Assembly: GCA_007134775.1 (NCBI GenBank)
Contig: SLKC01000172.1
Coordinates: 1 to 53,104, forward strand
Source of the DNA: Ectothiorhodospiraceae bacterium
GTDB lineage: Bacteria; Pseudomonadota; Gammaproteobacteria; XJ16; Halofilaceae
DNA: 53,104 nt
Reading direction: 5' to 3'
In this document: positions 27,517-36,643 of the stretch, piece after piece
How positions within the stretch are numbered: the stretch's first letter is position 1
How the letters are laid out: each line of letters begins with the position of its first letter
The notes under the pieces: generated by a model
The model's database searches: none
What the model was told of the DNA's origin: nothing
Seen by the model: only the letters and a program-made list of their open reading frames with translations
Position numbers and translations under genes: made by a program

Positions 27517-29559
27517 TCAGCGGATACGCTGACCCGGTTGTGCGCCGCTGTCCGGTGACAGGATGGCGATTTCGTCACCGTCGCCGGCGGCGAGCACCAT
27601 GCCCTCGGAGGTGCCGAAGCGCATCTTGCGCGGTGCGAGGTTGGCGACCATCACGGTGAGGCGTCCCTCGAGTTCCTCGGGGCGATAGGCGGCGCGGATG
27701 CCGGCAAAGACGGTGCGCGTCTCGCTACCGAGGTCGAGCGTAAGCTTGAGCAGCTTGTCCGCGCCCTTGACCGCTTCGGCAGCGGTGATGCGCGCGACGC
27801 GCAGGTCGACGCGGGTGAAATCGTCGATGGTAATCTCGTCGGCGATCGGCTCGCCGCCGGGTGGTGCGGCGTCCGCTTGCGCCGCATCGTCGGCGCCACT
27901 GCCCGTGGGCTGCAGGTCGGCACGTGCGGACTCGAGCATGGCATCGATCGTGCTGCGCTCGATGCGGGTGAGCAGCGGTTTGAACTTCGCGATCTCGTGG
28001 TCGAGCAGGGGCTGTTCGAGCCGCTGCCAGTCCAGTGGTTCGCACTGCAGGAAGGCCTCGGCGCGCGCCGCCGTCTGTGGCAGCACCGGCTTGAGGTAGC
28101 CGATGAGCACACGGAAGAGGTTCAGGCCCTGGCTGCACACGGCTTGCACCTCCGCCTCCCGTCCTTCCTCGCGGGCGAACTCCCATGGCTTGCGCTCGGC
28201 GATCCAGGCGTTGGCGCGATCGGCCAGGTCCATGATCTCGCGCATGGCGCGGGCGAAGTCGCGGCCCTCATAGGCGGCGGCGACGCGCTCGCCCGCGGCG
28301 ACAAAGTCACCGTAGAGTTCGGGTTCGACCAGCTCCGCTGCCAGCCGGCCGTTGAATTGTTTCGTAATGAAACCGGCGCAGCGGCTGGCGATGTTGACCA
28401 GTTTACCGACGAGGTCGGCGTTCACGCGCTGGATGAAGTCATCCAGGTTCAGATCGAGGTCATCGACACCCGGGCCCAGCTTGGCGGCGAAGTAGTACCG
28501 CAGGTACTCGGGATCGAGATGGTCGAGATAGGTGCGGGCGCGGATGAAGGTTCCACGCGACTTCGACATCTTCTGGCCGTCGACGGTCAGGAAGCCGTGG
28601 CAGAACACCCCGTCGGGCATGCGGAAGCCGGCGCCGTGGAGCATGGCCGGCCAGAATAGTGTATGGAAATAGGCGATGTCCTTGCCAATGAAGTGGTAGA
28701 GCTCGGTGTCGCTGTCGGGCTCCCATGCCGCGGCGAAATCCTCGCCGTGGTGGGCGCACCAGTTCTTGTGGCTGGCCATGTAGCCGATCGGGGCGTCGAG
28801 CCAGACGTAGAAGTACTTCCCGGGGGCGTCGGGGATCTCGAAACCCCAGTAGGGGGCGTCGCGGGAGATATCCCAGTCCTGCAGCCCGGCCTCGAACCAC
28901 TCGTCGAGCTTGTTGGCGATCTCGCGCTGCAGGTGGCCGCCGCGGGTCCACTCGCGCAGCAGCTCGCCGAAGTCGGCCAGGCGGAAGAACAGGTGCTCGG
29001 AGCTGCGCGTCACCGGCGCTTCCCCCGAGAGCACGGAGACCGCGTCGATCAGTTCGTTGGGCGAATAGGTGGCCCCGCAGGCCTCGCAGGAGTCGCCGTA
29101 CTGATCGGCAGCGCCGCAGCGCGGACACCGCCCCTTGATGAAGCGATCGGGCAGGAACAGGCCCGCTTGCTCGTCGTAGGCCTGCTCGATCGTGCGCGTA
29201 ACGATGTGGCCGTTGTCGCGCAGGCGCTCATAGATCAGCTCGGCGCACTCGCGGTTCTCGGTCGAGTGGGTGCTGTAGTAGTTGTCGAAGCCGATGAGGA
29301 ACCCGCCGAAATCGCGCTGGTGCTCGGCGCTGTAGTGCTCGATGAGCGCCTCTGGGGTGGTGCCCAGCTCGCGGGCCTTGAGCATGATCGGTGTGCCGTG
29401 GGCGTCGTCGGCGCAGAAATAGCGGCAGTCGTGGCCGCGCAGCCGCTGGTAGCGCGCCCAGATATCGGTCTGGATGTACTCCACCATGTGGCCGATGTGG
29501 ATCGAGCCGTTGGCGTAGGGCAGGGCACTGGTCACCAGGATCCGGCGCTTCGCGCTCAT
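27517..29559 (-). CDS. metG: Methionyl-tRNA synthetase
   Basis: This 680-residue class I synthetase charges tRNA-Met. Visible are the HIGH motif in [14 protein letters not shown], the zinc-binding cysteines ([20 protein letters not shown]), KMSKS in [12 protein letters not shown], and a C-terminal EMAP/Trbp111-like tRNA-binding domain ([33 protein letters not shown]). Thus it is the dimeric, long-form MetG. GGAGG lies about 10 nt before the ATG. It diverges from apbC, as is common in gammaproteobacteria. Confidence 0.97.
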   Translation of the reverse strand: MSAKRRILVTSALPYANGSIHIGHMVEYIQTDIWARYQRLRGHDCRYFCADDAHGTPIMLKARELGTTPEALIEHYSAEHQRDFGGFLIGFDNYYSTHSTENRECAELIYERLRDNGHIVTRTIEQAYDEQAGLFLPDRFIKGRCPRCGAADQYGDSCEACGATYSPNELIDAVSVLSGEAPVTRSSEHLFFRLADFGELLREWTRGGHLQREIANKLDEWFEAGLQDWDISRDAPYWGFEIPDAPGKYFYVWLDAPIGYMASHKNWCAHHGEDFAAAWEPDSDTELYHFIGKDIAYFHTLFWPAMLHGAGFRMPDGVFCHGFLTVDGQKMSKSRGTFIRARTYLDHLDPEYLRYYFAAKLGPGVDDLDLNLDDFIQRVNADLVGKLVNIASRCAGFITKQFNGRLAAELVEPELYGDFVAAGERVAAAYEGRDFARAMREIMDLADRANAWIAERKPWEFAREEGREAEVQAVCSQGLNLFRVLIGYLKPVLPQTAARAEAFLQCEPLDWQRLEQPLLDHEIAKFKPLLTRIERSTIDAMLESARADLQPTGSGADDAAQADAAPPGGEPIADEITIDDFTRVDLRVARITAAEAVKGADKLLKLTLDLGSETRTVFAGIRAAYRPEELEGRLTVMVANLAPRKMRFGTSEGMVLAAGDGDEIAILSPDSGAQPGQRIR

Positions 29560-29760
29560 CGCTGTCTAGCCTCCACGGCATGGGCGAGGGGCGCAAACCT
29601 ACCAGTAATGTCGGATGCTCGCCAGATGAGCGCGGCGCAAGACCCGCGCGCGCTCGCACCGGCCGGTCGACGTCCAAGCCGGGCTCGACGGGCTCACCGA
29701 TTCGTCGCCCTCGAAGCGCGCAAGCCGCAGCTCCCACCTTGTGGTCGGCGCATGCGTGTC

Positions 29761-29789
29761 CTGACTGAATGGGACGCGGCTGGTATCAT
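29761..29789 (+). promoter_or_regulatory. Sigma-70-like promoter of apbC
   Basis: CTGACT (29761-29766; 4/6) and TATCAT (29784-29789; 5/6) are separated by 17 bp. Transcription would begin about 25 nt before the apbC ATG. The rest of the 262-nt metG-apbC intergenic region shows nothing I recognise. Confidence 0.5.
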
Positions 29790-29821
29790 CTCTGCGCCTC
29801 AGCAGCCGCGATCGATCAACC

Positions 29822-30910
29822 ATGACAATGCCGACACGTGAAGCCATCGAAGAGGCGATCTCCGGCTGGGTCGACCCCGACCTGGATCGCGACTTTGTCT
29901 CGGCGGGCTGCCTTGCCGAACTCGAACTCAATGGTGGGCAGGTTCGGGTGCGTGTGCGTACCGGTTATCCGCTGGCCAGCGTCCTCGAAGAGCGCGCACG
30001 CGAGCTGCGCGAGCGCATCGAGGCGGTCGACGGCGTCGAGCGTGCCGAGGTGGCCATTGACTGGTCGATCGAGACGGGCGCCGTCCAGGAGGGAGCGCAA
30101 CGGCTCGACGCGGTGAAGAACATCATTGCAGTCGCCTCCGGCAAGGGGGGGGTCGGCAAGTCGACCGTCGCTGCCAATCTGGCCCTCGCCCTGCAGGCGG
30201 AGGGCGCCAGCGTCGGTGTCCTCGATGCGGACATCTACGGCCCCAGCCAACCGCGGATGCTGGGGATTGAAGGCCGTCCGAGCAGTGCCGACGGCCAGAC
30301 CCTGGAACCGCTGCAGGGGCACGGCCTGCAGGTGATGTCGATCGGTTTCCTGGTCGATCCCGAGAACCCGATGATCTGGCGCGGGCCGATGGTGACCCAG
30401 GCGCTGGAGAAGATGCTCTACAACACCCGCTGGCGCGAGCTGGACTATCTCGTCGTCGATTTGCCGCCGGGCACCGGCGATATCCAGCTCACGCTGGCGC
30501 AGAAGGTCCCGCTCGCCGGCTCGATCGTGGTGACCACGCCGCAGGACATCGCCCTGATCGATGCACGCAAGGGGCTGAAGATGTTCGAGAAGGTGGCCGT
30601 GCCGACACTCGGCCTGGTCGAGAACATGAGTGTTCATGTCTGCAGCAACTGCGGCCACGTCGAGCCCATCTTCGGCGAAGGTGGCGGTGCGGCCATGGCC
30701 GAGGATTTCGGCGTGCGCCTGCTCGGGCAGTTGCCCCTGACGCTCGCGATTCGCGAACAGTCCGACGGTGGCAAGCCCACGGTCATCGCCCAGCCCGACT
30801 CCGAAGCCGCCAACACCTTCCGCCAGATCGCCCGCCGCGCCACCGCCCGTCTGGCGGGTGCCGGCGCCCTGCCCACGGGCTTCCCGAAGATCCGGATTGT
30901 CGACGACTGA
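29822..30910 (+). CDS. apbC: Mrp/ApbC iron-sulfur cluster carrier ATPase
   Basis: This 362-residue cytoplasmic protein has an N-terminal DUF59/MIP18-like domain (about residues 5-85) and a deviant Walker A P-loop, VASGKGGVGKSTVAANLA. It also has the VLDADIYGPSQPRMLG segment and the cluster-binding pair in HVCSNCGHVE. ApbC/Mrp proteins bind and pass on [4Fe-4S] clusters. The ATG has no clear Shine-Dalgarno sequence, so initiation may be weak or leader-dependent. Its P-loop region contains a run of eight G residues. A GC-rich inverted repeat follows 20 nt after the stop. Confidence 0.95.
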   Translation: MTMPTREAIEEAISGWVDPDLDRDFVSAGCLAELELNGGQVRVRVRTGYPLASVLEERARELRERIEAVDGVERAEVAIDWSIETGAVQEGAQRLDAVKNIIAVASGKGGVGKSTVAANLALALQAEGASVGVLDADIYGPSQPRMLGIEGRPSSADGQTLEPLQGHGLQVMSIGFLVDPENPMIWRGPMVTQALEKMLYNTRWRELDYLVVDLPPGTGDIQLTLAQKVPLAGSIVVTTPQDIALIDARKGLKMFEKVAVPTLGLVENMSVHVCSNCGHVEPIFGEGGGAAMAEDFGVRLLGQLPLTLAIREQSDGGKPTVIAQPDSEAANTFRQIARRATARLAGAGALPTGFPKIRIVDD

Positions 30911-31282
30911 GTCGTTTTCCATCGGGCAAGATGGCCGGAATCCCGCGAGCGGCCCCACCGGCCATCACCTTCCGAGCTGACGTGAGACGCGTTGGCGTAG
31001 CCCCGCTCAAGCCATCCATGGGCGCACCCCCCCCCCTCCGCAGAGCCGCCCGAATCCGGCTTTGTGCGCCATGTCGCGACCGCCGCGCCGTGCCACGTTC
31101 GTCCTACGTTACGGCCTTCCTGACCAGCGATTCTTCATGGTCCTGTCGTGAAACTGACGGGAGACGCGCTGTAACATCACGCTCGCCGGTGTGGAGGAAC
31201 CGAATCCGGTGACAGCCCTGGGCTGCGCAAGCCGGAATCGATTCAGTCACTGCCATCCCCTGCCAGTGCCACCCCGCACTTC
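30911..31282. other. Non-coding region between apbC and the pstS Pho boxes
   Basis: I see no gene here. GATGGCCGG (30930-30938) and CCGGCCATC (30958-30966) form a perfect 9-bp inverted repeat with a 19-nt loop, probably ending the apbC transcript though without a U-tract. A homopolymer of ten C lies at 31027-31036. Two half-site-like units, CTGTCGT (31143-31149) and CTGACGG (31154-31160), are also spaced by 11 bp and could be an upstream, weaker PhoB site. Confidence 0.45.
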
Positions 31283-31338
31283 CCGTCATCGAAACGTCAC
31301 ATGGTCTTCACGCTGCTGTCAGCCCTCGCGCGCAGAGT
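31283..31338 (+). promoter_or_regulatory. Tandem PhoB-box array and -10 upstream of pstS
   Basis: Units CCGTCAT (31283), ACGTCAC (31294), TCTTCAC (31305) and CTGTCAG (31316) repeat every 11 bp. CAGAGT (31333-31338) is a -10-like element exactly 10 nt after the last unit. The downstream leader is about 70 nt before the pstS ATG. This is the expected control site of the high-affinity phosphate uptake operon. Confidence 0.78.
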
Positions 31339-31410
31339 TTCGCCCGTCAGCCGCCGGGACTCGTCGGCTGAACTGGTCACCGACAATTTGCACACTTGGG
31401 GAGAACACCC

Positions 31411-32370
31411 ATGAAACTCCGCATGACGACGATCGCCACTGCGCTGGCGCTGGCAAGTGGCGCCGCCCTGGCCGAAATCGACGAGAACCTGCCGACCTAC
31501 GAGCGTGTGTCCGGCATCTCGGGCAACCTGTCCAGCCAGGGCTCGGATACGCTGAACAACCTGATGACGCTGTGGGCGGAGGAGTTCAACGACTTCTACC
31601 CCAACGTCAACATCCAGATCGAGGGCGCGGGTTCCTCGACGGCGCCGACCGCGCTCGCCGAGGGCACAGCCAACTTCGGCCCGATGAGCCGCCGGATGCG
31701 CGAGTCCGAGATTCAGGCGTTCGAAGAAGCGCACGGTTATCCGCCGACGCTGGTGCGTACCGCCATCGACACGATCGCCGTGTTCGTCAACCAGGACAAT
31801 CCCATTGAAGGCATGTCCATTCCCGAGGTCGATGCAGTCTTCTCAGAGACTCGGCGCTGCGGCCATCACGAGGACATCACCCGCTGGGGGCAGCTCGGTC
31901 TCGACGGCTCCTGGGAGAATCGCGATTTCACGCTCTACAGCCGTAATGCGGTGTCCGGTACCTACGGCTACTTCCGTGAGCACGCGCTGTGTGATGGTGA
32001 CTACAAGGATGCCATCAATGAACAGCCGGGTTCGGCGTCCGTGGTCCAGGGCGTGACCGAGTCACTCAACGGCATCGGCTACTCCGGCATCGGTTACAAC
32101 ACTTCCGGGGTACGTGCCATCGCGCTGGGCGAAGGTGATGAACACTTCGAGCCGACGGCCGAGAACGCGGTCTCCGGCGACTACCCGCTGGCGCGCTTCC
32201 TCTACGTCTACGTCAACAAGGATCCGAACGAGGAACTGCCGCCGATCGAGCGCGAATTCCTTCGTCTGGTCCTCTCCGAGCAGGGCCAGGATGTCACCCT
32301 CCGTGACGGTTTCATTCCGCTGCCGGAGAGTGCGGCAAGCCGCGAGCGTGACAACCTGGGTCTGAACTGA
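31411..32370 (+). CDS. pstS: Phosphate ABC transporter, periplasmic phosphate-binding protein
   Basis: This 319-residue protein has a signal peptide (MTTIATALALASGAALA) and no lipobox cysteine, so it is soluble in the periplasm. The phosphate-binding signature elements are ISGNLSSQGSDTLNNLM, EGAGSSTAPTALAEG, NFGPMSRRM and the SRNAVSGTYGYF loop. It is the Pseudomonas-like PstS type, distinct from E. coli PstS. GGGGAGA lies 8 nt before the ATG at 31411. It heads the pst operon under a Pho-box promoter; a strong 11-bp stem-loop follows 22 nt after the stop. Confidence 0.95.
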   Translation: MKLRMTTIATALALASGAALAEIDENLPTYERVSGISGNLSSQGSDTLNNLMTLWAEEFNDFYPNVNIQIEGAGSSTAPTALAEGTANFGPMSRRMRESEIQAFEEAHGYPPTLVRTAIDTIAVFVNQDNPIEGMSIPEVDAVFSETRRCGHHEDITRWGQLGLDGSWENRDFTLYSRNAVSGTYGYFREHALCDGDYKDAINEQPGSASVVQGVTESLNGIGYSGIGYNTSGVRAIALGEGDEHFEPTAENAVSGDYPLARFLYVYVNKDPNEELPPIEREFLRLVLSEQGQDVTLRDGFIPLPESAASRERDNLGLN

Positions 32371-32392
32371 TCCGGCAGCAAGCCTGTGTGAT

Positions 32393-32418
32393 CCGGGGCG
32401 GCGCAGTCGCCGCCCCGG
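32393..32418 (+). other. Strong GC stem-loop at the 3' end of pstS mRNA
   Basis: CCGGGGCGGCG (32393-32403) and CGCCGCCCCGG (32408-32418) form a perfect 11-bp stem with a CAGT tetraloop, 22 nt after pstS. No U-tract follows. It may protect the pstS mRNA end or attenuate read-through into pstC, giving more binding protein than permease. Confidence 0.65.
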
Positions 32419-32438
32419 GCCTGGTGGCTTGTGGCCAC

Positions 32439-32492
32439 CTGTCACGCAAGAATCACCCGCATGTAACGCGACTGTCATCTGGCGGGAATAAT
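32439..32492 (+). promoter_or_regulatory. Second tandem PhoB-box array, upstream of pstC
   Basis: Units CTGTCAC (32439), GAATCAC (32450), ATGTAAC (32461) and CTGTCAT (32472) repeat every 11 bp. A -10 AATAAT (32487-32492; 5/6) lies 8 nt after the last unit. Transcription would start near 32499, about 34 nt before pstC. This implies an independent PhoB-driven promoter for the permease and ATPase genes. Confidence 0.72.
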
Positions 32493-32532
32493 TTCCGCGT
32501 CAGTCCTGTCCACGACCCCGGCGAACCGCACC

Positions 32533-34872
32533 ATGGCAAGCATGGATCCCGCAACTGATCCCGCAAACGGCACTTCGGCGCCTGGGCGTTTCATGCCAAC
32601 CGCGGAGCAGCGTCGCCGGTTGCGCAAATGGCGCGCCGTCAAGGACTGGGCCAGCAAGGGAACGATCGCGACTTTCGGCATCGCAGTGATCGGCACGCTG
32701 GTGCTGATGTTCGTCTACCTCTTCTCGGAGACCGTGCCCATCTTCGGCAGTGCCAGCATGGAGCCGGTCACCGGCTATGAGGCACCAGGTGGTGGCAACA
32801 CGGTTCACACCGCGATGGAGCGCTATCGCGAGGTGGCCGTTCGTTTCACCGAGGAGGCGGAGGCCATCTTCTTCGATCCGAACGACGGCAGCATCATCAA
32901 CCGCGAAGCCCTGGAGCGGACCGAGGGATCGCAGGTCACCAGTTACGCCACCGGCGAGGCCCGCAGTCGCTTGATCGGGTATGGGCTCGACGATGGCCGT
33001 GCCATATTCGCCCGCCATGATTACGACATTACGTACCCCGGTGGGCAGCGCACGATCACTCCCAGAATCTCCTACGTGGCGGATACGCCCGAGCCGCTGG
33101 AAGTCTTTGCCGCGGATGAATACCGCCTCGACGCCATCGGTGTCCAGCGCGGGCGTCGCGGCACCGCCGTGGTCGGCGCCAATAATGAACGTCAGCAATT
33201 GCGCATCGTGCTGTTCGAGGAAGATGAGGATTTCCTCACCGGCGCCGTGACGGTCGAGCGCAAGGTCCACGAGGTGCCCTGGCCGGGTGACGACGTCGAA
33301 GTCACCCAGATCCTGATGGATACGACCATGCGCAATCTGTTTGTCGGCGGTGACGACGGCAGGTTGCACTACTACGACATCGCGCAGATGAACAATCCGC
33401 GACTCATCGCGAGTGAGCGCGCCATCGATCAACAGGCGGCCGAGGATGCCGGCGAGCAGGCCACGGTAACGGCACTGGACTTTCTGCTCGGCGCGCAGTC
33501 GCTGATCAGTGGTGGTTCCGATGGCTCCGTCGCCCAGTGGTTCCTGACCCAGGGCGACGATGGCAGCCGACGTCTGACCCGAATTCGCGAATTCGACGGC
33601 CATGAGGCACCCGTGACCTCCATCGGCCCCGAGCATGCCCGCAAGGGCTTCGCCACCGCCGCGGCGGACGGCACCGTCAAACTGCACTATGCCACCTCCC
33701 ACCGGACGCTAGCGCACGTCGACCTCGGCGACGACATCGCGATCGACTCCGTCTCCCTGGCGCCACGTCACGACGGCCTGATGATCGTCGGCGAGGATGG
33801 CACGTTCCGCTATCTCGATGTCGACAACCCCCATCCCGAGGTTTCCTTCAGCGCCCTGTGGCAGAAAGTCATGTATGAGGGGCGCAACAACCCGGACTAC
33901 GTATGGCAATCGTCGTCCGCCACGCAGGAGTTCGAACCCAAGTTCTCGATGGTGCCGCTGACGATCGGCACGTTGAAGGGGGCGTTCTACGCCATGCTCT
34001 TTGCCATCCCGGTGGCCGTGCTGGCGGCGATCTACTCCGCCTATTTCATGTCCTCGCGCATGCGCACCCTGACCAAGCCGACCATCGAGATCATGGAAGC
34101 GCTGCCGACGGTCATCCTCGGTTTCCTGGCCGGGCTCTGGGCCGCACCCTTCTTCGAGCGCAACCTGCCGGCGGTCTTCAGCATCCTGATTCTTCTGCCC
34201 CTCGCGTTCGTGGCCATGGCCTGGATCTGGTCACGGTGGGTGCCGTCGAGTTGGCGCCAGCGGATCCCGGGGGGCTGGGAGGCAGCGATCCTCGTGCCGG
34301 TTGTCCTGCTTGTAGGCTGGTTCGCCGTAACCATGAGTCCCTACATCGAGCTTGCCCTGTTCGATGGTGACATGCGCCAGTGGTTGACCGAGCAGGGCAT
34401 CAACTATGACCAGCGCAACGCGCTTGTGGTCGGCATGGCCATGGGCTTCGCCGTGATCCCGACCATCTACTCGATCTCCGAGGATGCCATCTTCAACGTG
34501 CCCAAGCACCTGACCCAGGGGGCGCTGGCGTGCGGTGCCACCGCCTGGCAGGCAATGGCCACCGTTGTGCTGCTCACAGCCAGCCCGGGTATTTTCTCGG
34601 CGGTGATGATCGGCTTCGGGCGCGCGGTTGGCGAGACCATGATCGTGCTCATGGCGACCGGCAACAGCCCGGTCACCAACTTCAACATCTTCGAGGGCAT
34701 GCGCACGCTCTCGGCGAACATTGCCGTGGAGATGCCGGAAGCCGCCGTCGGTGGCACCCACTTCCGGCTGCTCTTTTTCGCCGCGCTTTTCCTGTTCCTG
34801 CTCACTTTCGTGCTCAACACGCTGGCGGAGATCGTGCGCCACCGTCTGCGCCGCAAGTACAGCAGTCTGTAA
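32533..34872 (+). CDS. pstC: Phosphate ABC transporter permease PstC with large extracytoplasmic insertion
   Basis: At 779 residues this is more than twice the E. coli PstC length (319). TM1 lies at about 45-66, followed by ~410 extracytoplasmic residues (about 67-476) with WD40-like repeats (LISGGSDGSVAQWF near 325; FDGHEAPVTSIGP near 355; FATAAADGTVKLHYA). The permease domain begins near 477 (TIGTLKGAFYAMLFAIPVAVLAAIYSAY) with the ABC-coupling loop LACGATAWQAMATVVL and GFGRAVGETMIVLMATG. Enlarged PstC proteins are known in Pseudomonas and relatives. It pairs with PstA and PstB downstream. Confidence 0.93.
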   Translation: MASMDPATDPANGTSAPGRFMPTAEQRRRLRKWRAVKDWASKGTIATFGIAVIGTLVLMFVYLFSETVPIFGSASMEPVTGYEAPGGGNTVHTAMERYREVAVRFTEEAEAIFFDPNDGSIINREALERTEGSQVTSYATGEARSRLIGYGLDDGRAIFARHDYDITYPGGQRTITPRISYVADTPEPLEVFAADEYRLDAIGVQRGRRGTAVVGANNERQQLRIVLFEEDEDFLTGAVTVERKVHEVPWPGDDVEVTQILMDTTMRNLFVGGDDGRLHYYDIAQMNNPRLIASERAIDQQAAEDAGEQATVTALDFLLGAQSLISGGSDGSVAQWFLTQGDDGSRRLTRIREFDGHEAPVTSIGPEHARKGFATAAADGTVKLHYATSHRTLAHVDLGDDIAIDSVSLAPRHDGLMIVGEDGTFRYLDVDNPHPEVSFSALWQKVMYEGRNNPDYVWQSSSATQEFEPKFSMVPLTIGTLKGAFYAMLFAIPVAVLAAIYSAYFMSSRMRTLTKPTIEIMEALPTVILGFLAGLWAAPFFERNLPAVFSILILLPLAFVAMAWIWSRWVPSSWRQRIPGGWEAAILVPVVLLVGWFAVTMSPYIELALFDGDMRQWLTEQGINYDQRNALVVGMAMGFAVIPTIYSISEDAIFNVPKHLTQGALACGATAWQAMATVVLLTASPGIFSAVMIGFGRAVGETMIVLMATGNSPVTNFNIFEGMRTLSANIAVEMPEAAVGGTHFRLLFFAALFLFLLTFVLNTLAEIVRHRLRRKYSSL

Positions 34873-34903
34873 CCCCAGATTGTAACCCCGGGATCCGAGT
34901 CTG

Positions 34904-36568
34904 ATGCGTGATTGGTTCAAACAGGGAACACCCTGGATCTGGCTCAACGCCGGGGCCGTGGCACTGTCGCTGGTCATGGTGATCGGCCTGGTCGGGCACA
35001 TCGCCTTCAACGGCCTGCAGCACTTCTGGCCGCGTGATCTGGTGGCGTTCGAATACTCGGAGCCCGATCGCGATCCCGTGCAGGTTCTGGGTGAGGTGGA
35101 CCGCACCGAAAGCCTGACAGGCCGGGCTGCGGCCGAGCGCGGTTTCAGGCTGGAAACCGAGGACGAGCTGGTAACCCGTCATCGCATCAAGCGCGGCAAC
35201 CGCGATGTCACGGATCGCGATTTCGTCTGGTACCTCGAGCAGCATATGGGGGCGTGGCATTACCCCGAGGATGCGGTCCGCCTGGAACGTCGGCAATGGG
35301 GTGACTTCTACGGCTTTCTCGACGAGGTGCGAGTCGATGGCGAAGTCGTCGCTGAAGGCGAAGCCGCGTGGGATCGATTCGAGGAGCTGTTTGCCGAGAA
35401 TCGGCCGCGGATTCAGGAGATCGGCCGTATCGAGCGCATCGAGATCGGCAACGTCAATGCCGAACTCGAGGAGGTGCGGCTTGCGCAGCGTCGGCTTGCG
35501 GCCGACGAGACCATCACGCAGGAGGCACGCACCGAACGCGAGGCGGCACTGCAAATCCAGCGTGACGAACTGGAAGAGCAATACGCGGAACTCGAGGATC
35601 GCCGCAATGAACTCCTGGAGCGGATTGCCCGCTATCAGGTGGTGCTGTCGACCATCGAGGGCCACGAAGTAACCCACGGCATGGGCGATATCGTCAAGCC
35701 GAGCCGCCCGAATCAAATGAGCGTGGTGGACAAGTCGATCTTCTATGTCGGCGAGTTCTGGGACTTCGTCTCCGGTTATCCGCGCGAGGCCAATACCGAG
35801 GGCGGCATTCTGCCGGCCATTTTCGGCACCGTGCTGATGACCCTGATCATGGCCGTTTTTGTCACGCCGTTCGGCGTGCTTGCGGCCATCTATTTGAGTG
35901 AATATGCGAAGCAGGGGCCGCTCGTGCGGATGATCCGGATCTCGGTGAATAATCTGGCGGGGGTGCCATCGATTGTCTTCGGCGTCTTCGGCCTCGGCTT
36001 CTTCGTCTACTTGCTGGGCGGAGCGATCGATGAGCTCTTCTTCGCCGAACGCCTGCCCGCGCCCACGCTGGGCAAGGGTGCCGTGTTGTGGGCTTCGCTC
36101 ACGCTGGCGCTGTTGACGCTACCGGTGGTCATCGTGTCGACCGAGGAGGGACTGTCACGCATCCCCGGCTCGATTCGCCACGGCTCGCTCGCCCTGGGTG
36201 CGACCAAGGCGGAAATGCTCTGGCGCACGGTGTTGCCACTGGCCACGCCGGCGATGATCACCGGGCTGATTCTCGCCGTCGCGCGCGCGGCTGGTGAGGT
36301 GGCACCACTGATGCTGGTGGGGGTGGTCAAGCTAGCGCCGCAGCTGCCGATTGACGGCAATTTCCCCTTCATCCATGTGGATCGCAGTTTCATGCATCTG
36401 GGGTTCCATATCTACGACGTGGGCTTCCAGAGCCCGAATGTGGAGGCCGGACGACCGCTGGTATATGCGACGGCACTGATCCTGGTGATGGTGATCATTG
36501 TGCTCAACCTGACCGCGGTGGCCATTCGCAACCGCCTGCGCGAAAAATATCGCGCGGAGAGTGATTGA
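34904..36568 (+). CDS. pstA: Phosphate ABC transporter permease PstA with coiled-coil insertion
   Basis: This 554-residue permease is about 260 residues longer than E. coli PstA. TM1 lies at 12-36, followed by a periplasmic region with a highly charged coiled coil at about 155-250 (repeated Glu/Arg/Leu, e.g. RDELEEQYAELEDRRNELL). The transport domain starts near 302 (LPAIFGTVLMTLIMAVFVTPFGV) and has the coupling motif LALGATKAEMLWRTVLP and AVARAAGEVAPLM. PstC has its own insertion, so the two may interact outside the membrane. The ATG lies 31 nt after pstC. Confidence 0.93.
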   Translation: MRDWFKQGTPWIWLNAGAVALSLVMVIGLVGHIAFNGLQHFWPRDLVAFEYSEPDRDPVQVLGEVDRTESLTGRAAAERGFRLETEDELVTRHRIKRGNRDVTDRDFVWYLEQHMGAWHYPEDAVRLERRQWGDFYGFLDEVRVDGEVVAEGEAAWDRFEELFAENRPRIQEIGRIERIEIGNVNAELEEVRLAQRRLAADETITQEARTEREAALQIQRDELEEQYAELEDRRNELLERIARYQVVLSTIEGHEVTHGMGDIVKPSRPNQMSVVDKSIFYVGEFWDFVSGYPREANTEGGILPAIFGTVLMTLIMAVFVTPFGVLAAIYLSEYAKQGPLVRMIRISVNNLAGVPSIVFGVFGLGFFVYLLGGAIDELFFAERLPAPTLGKGAVLWASLTLALLTLPVVIVSTEEGLSRIPGSIRHGSLALGATKAEMLWRTVLPLATPAMITGLILAVARAAGEVAPLMLVGVVKLAPQLPIDGNFPFIHVDRSFMHLGFHIYDVGFQSPNVEAGRPLVYATALILVMVIIVLNLTAVAIRNRLREKYRAESD

Positions 36569-36643
36569 ACAATCGCGGACAGCTGTGCCGAGCGAATTGA
36601 TGCAGACATCCAATGGACCGATGACGACTGGGTTGGGAGCGAC

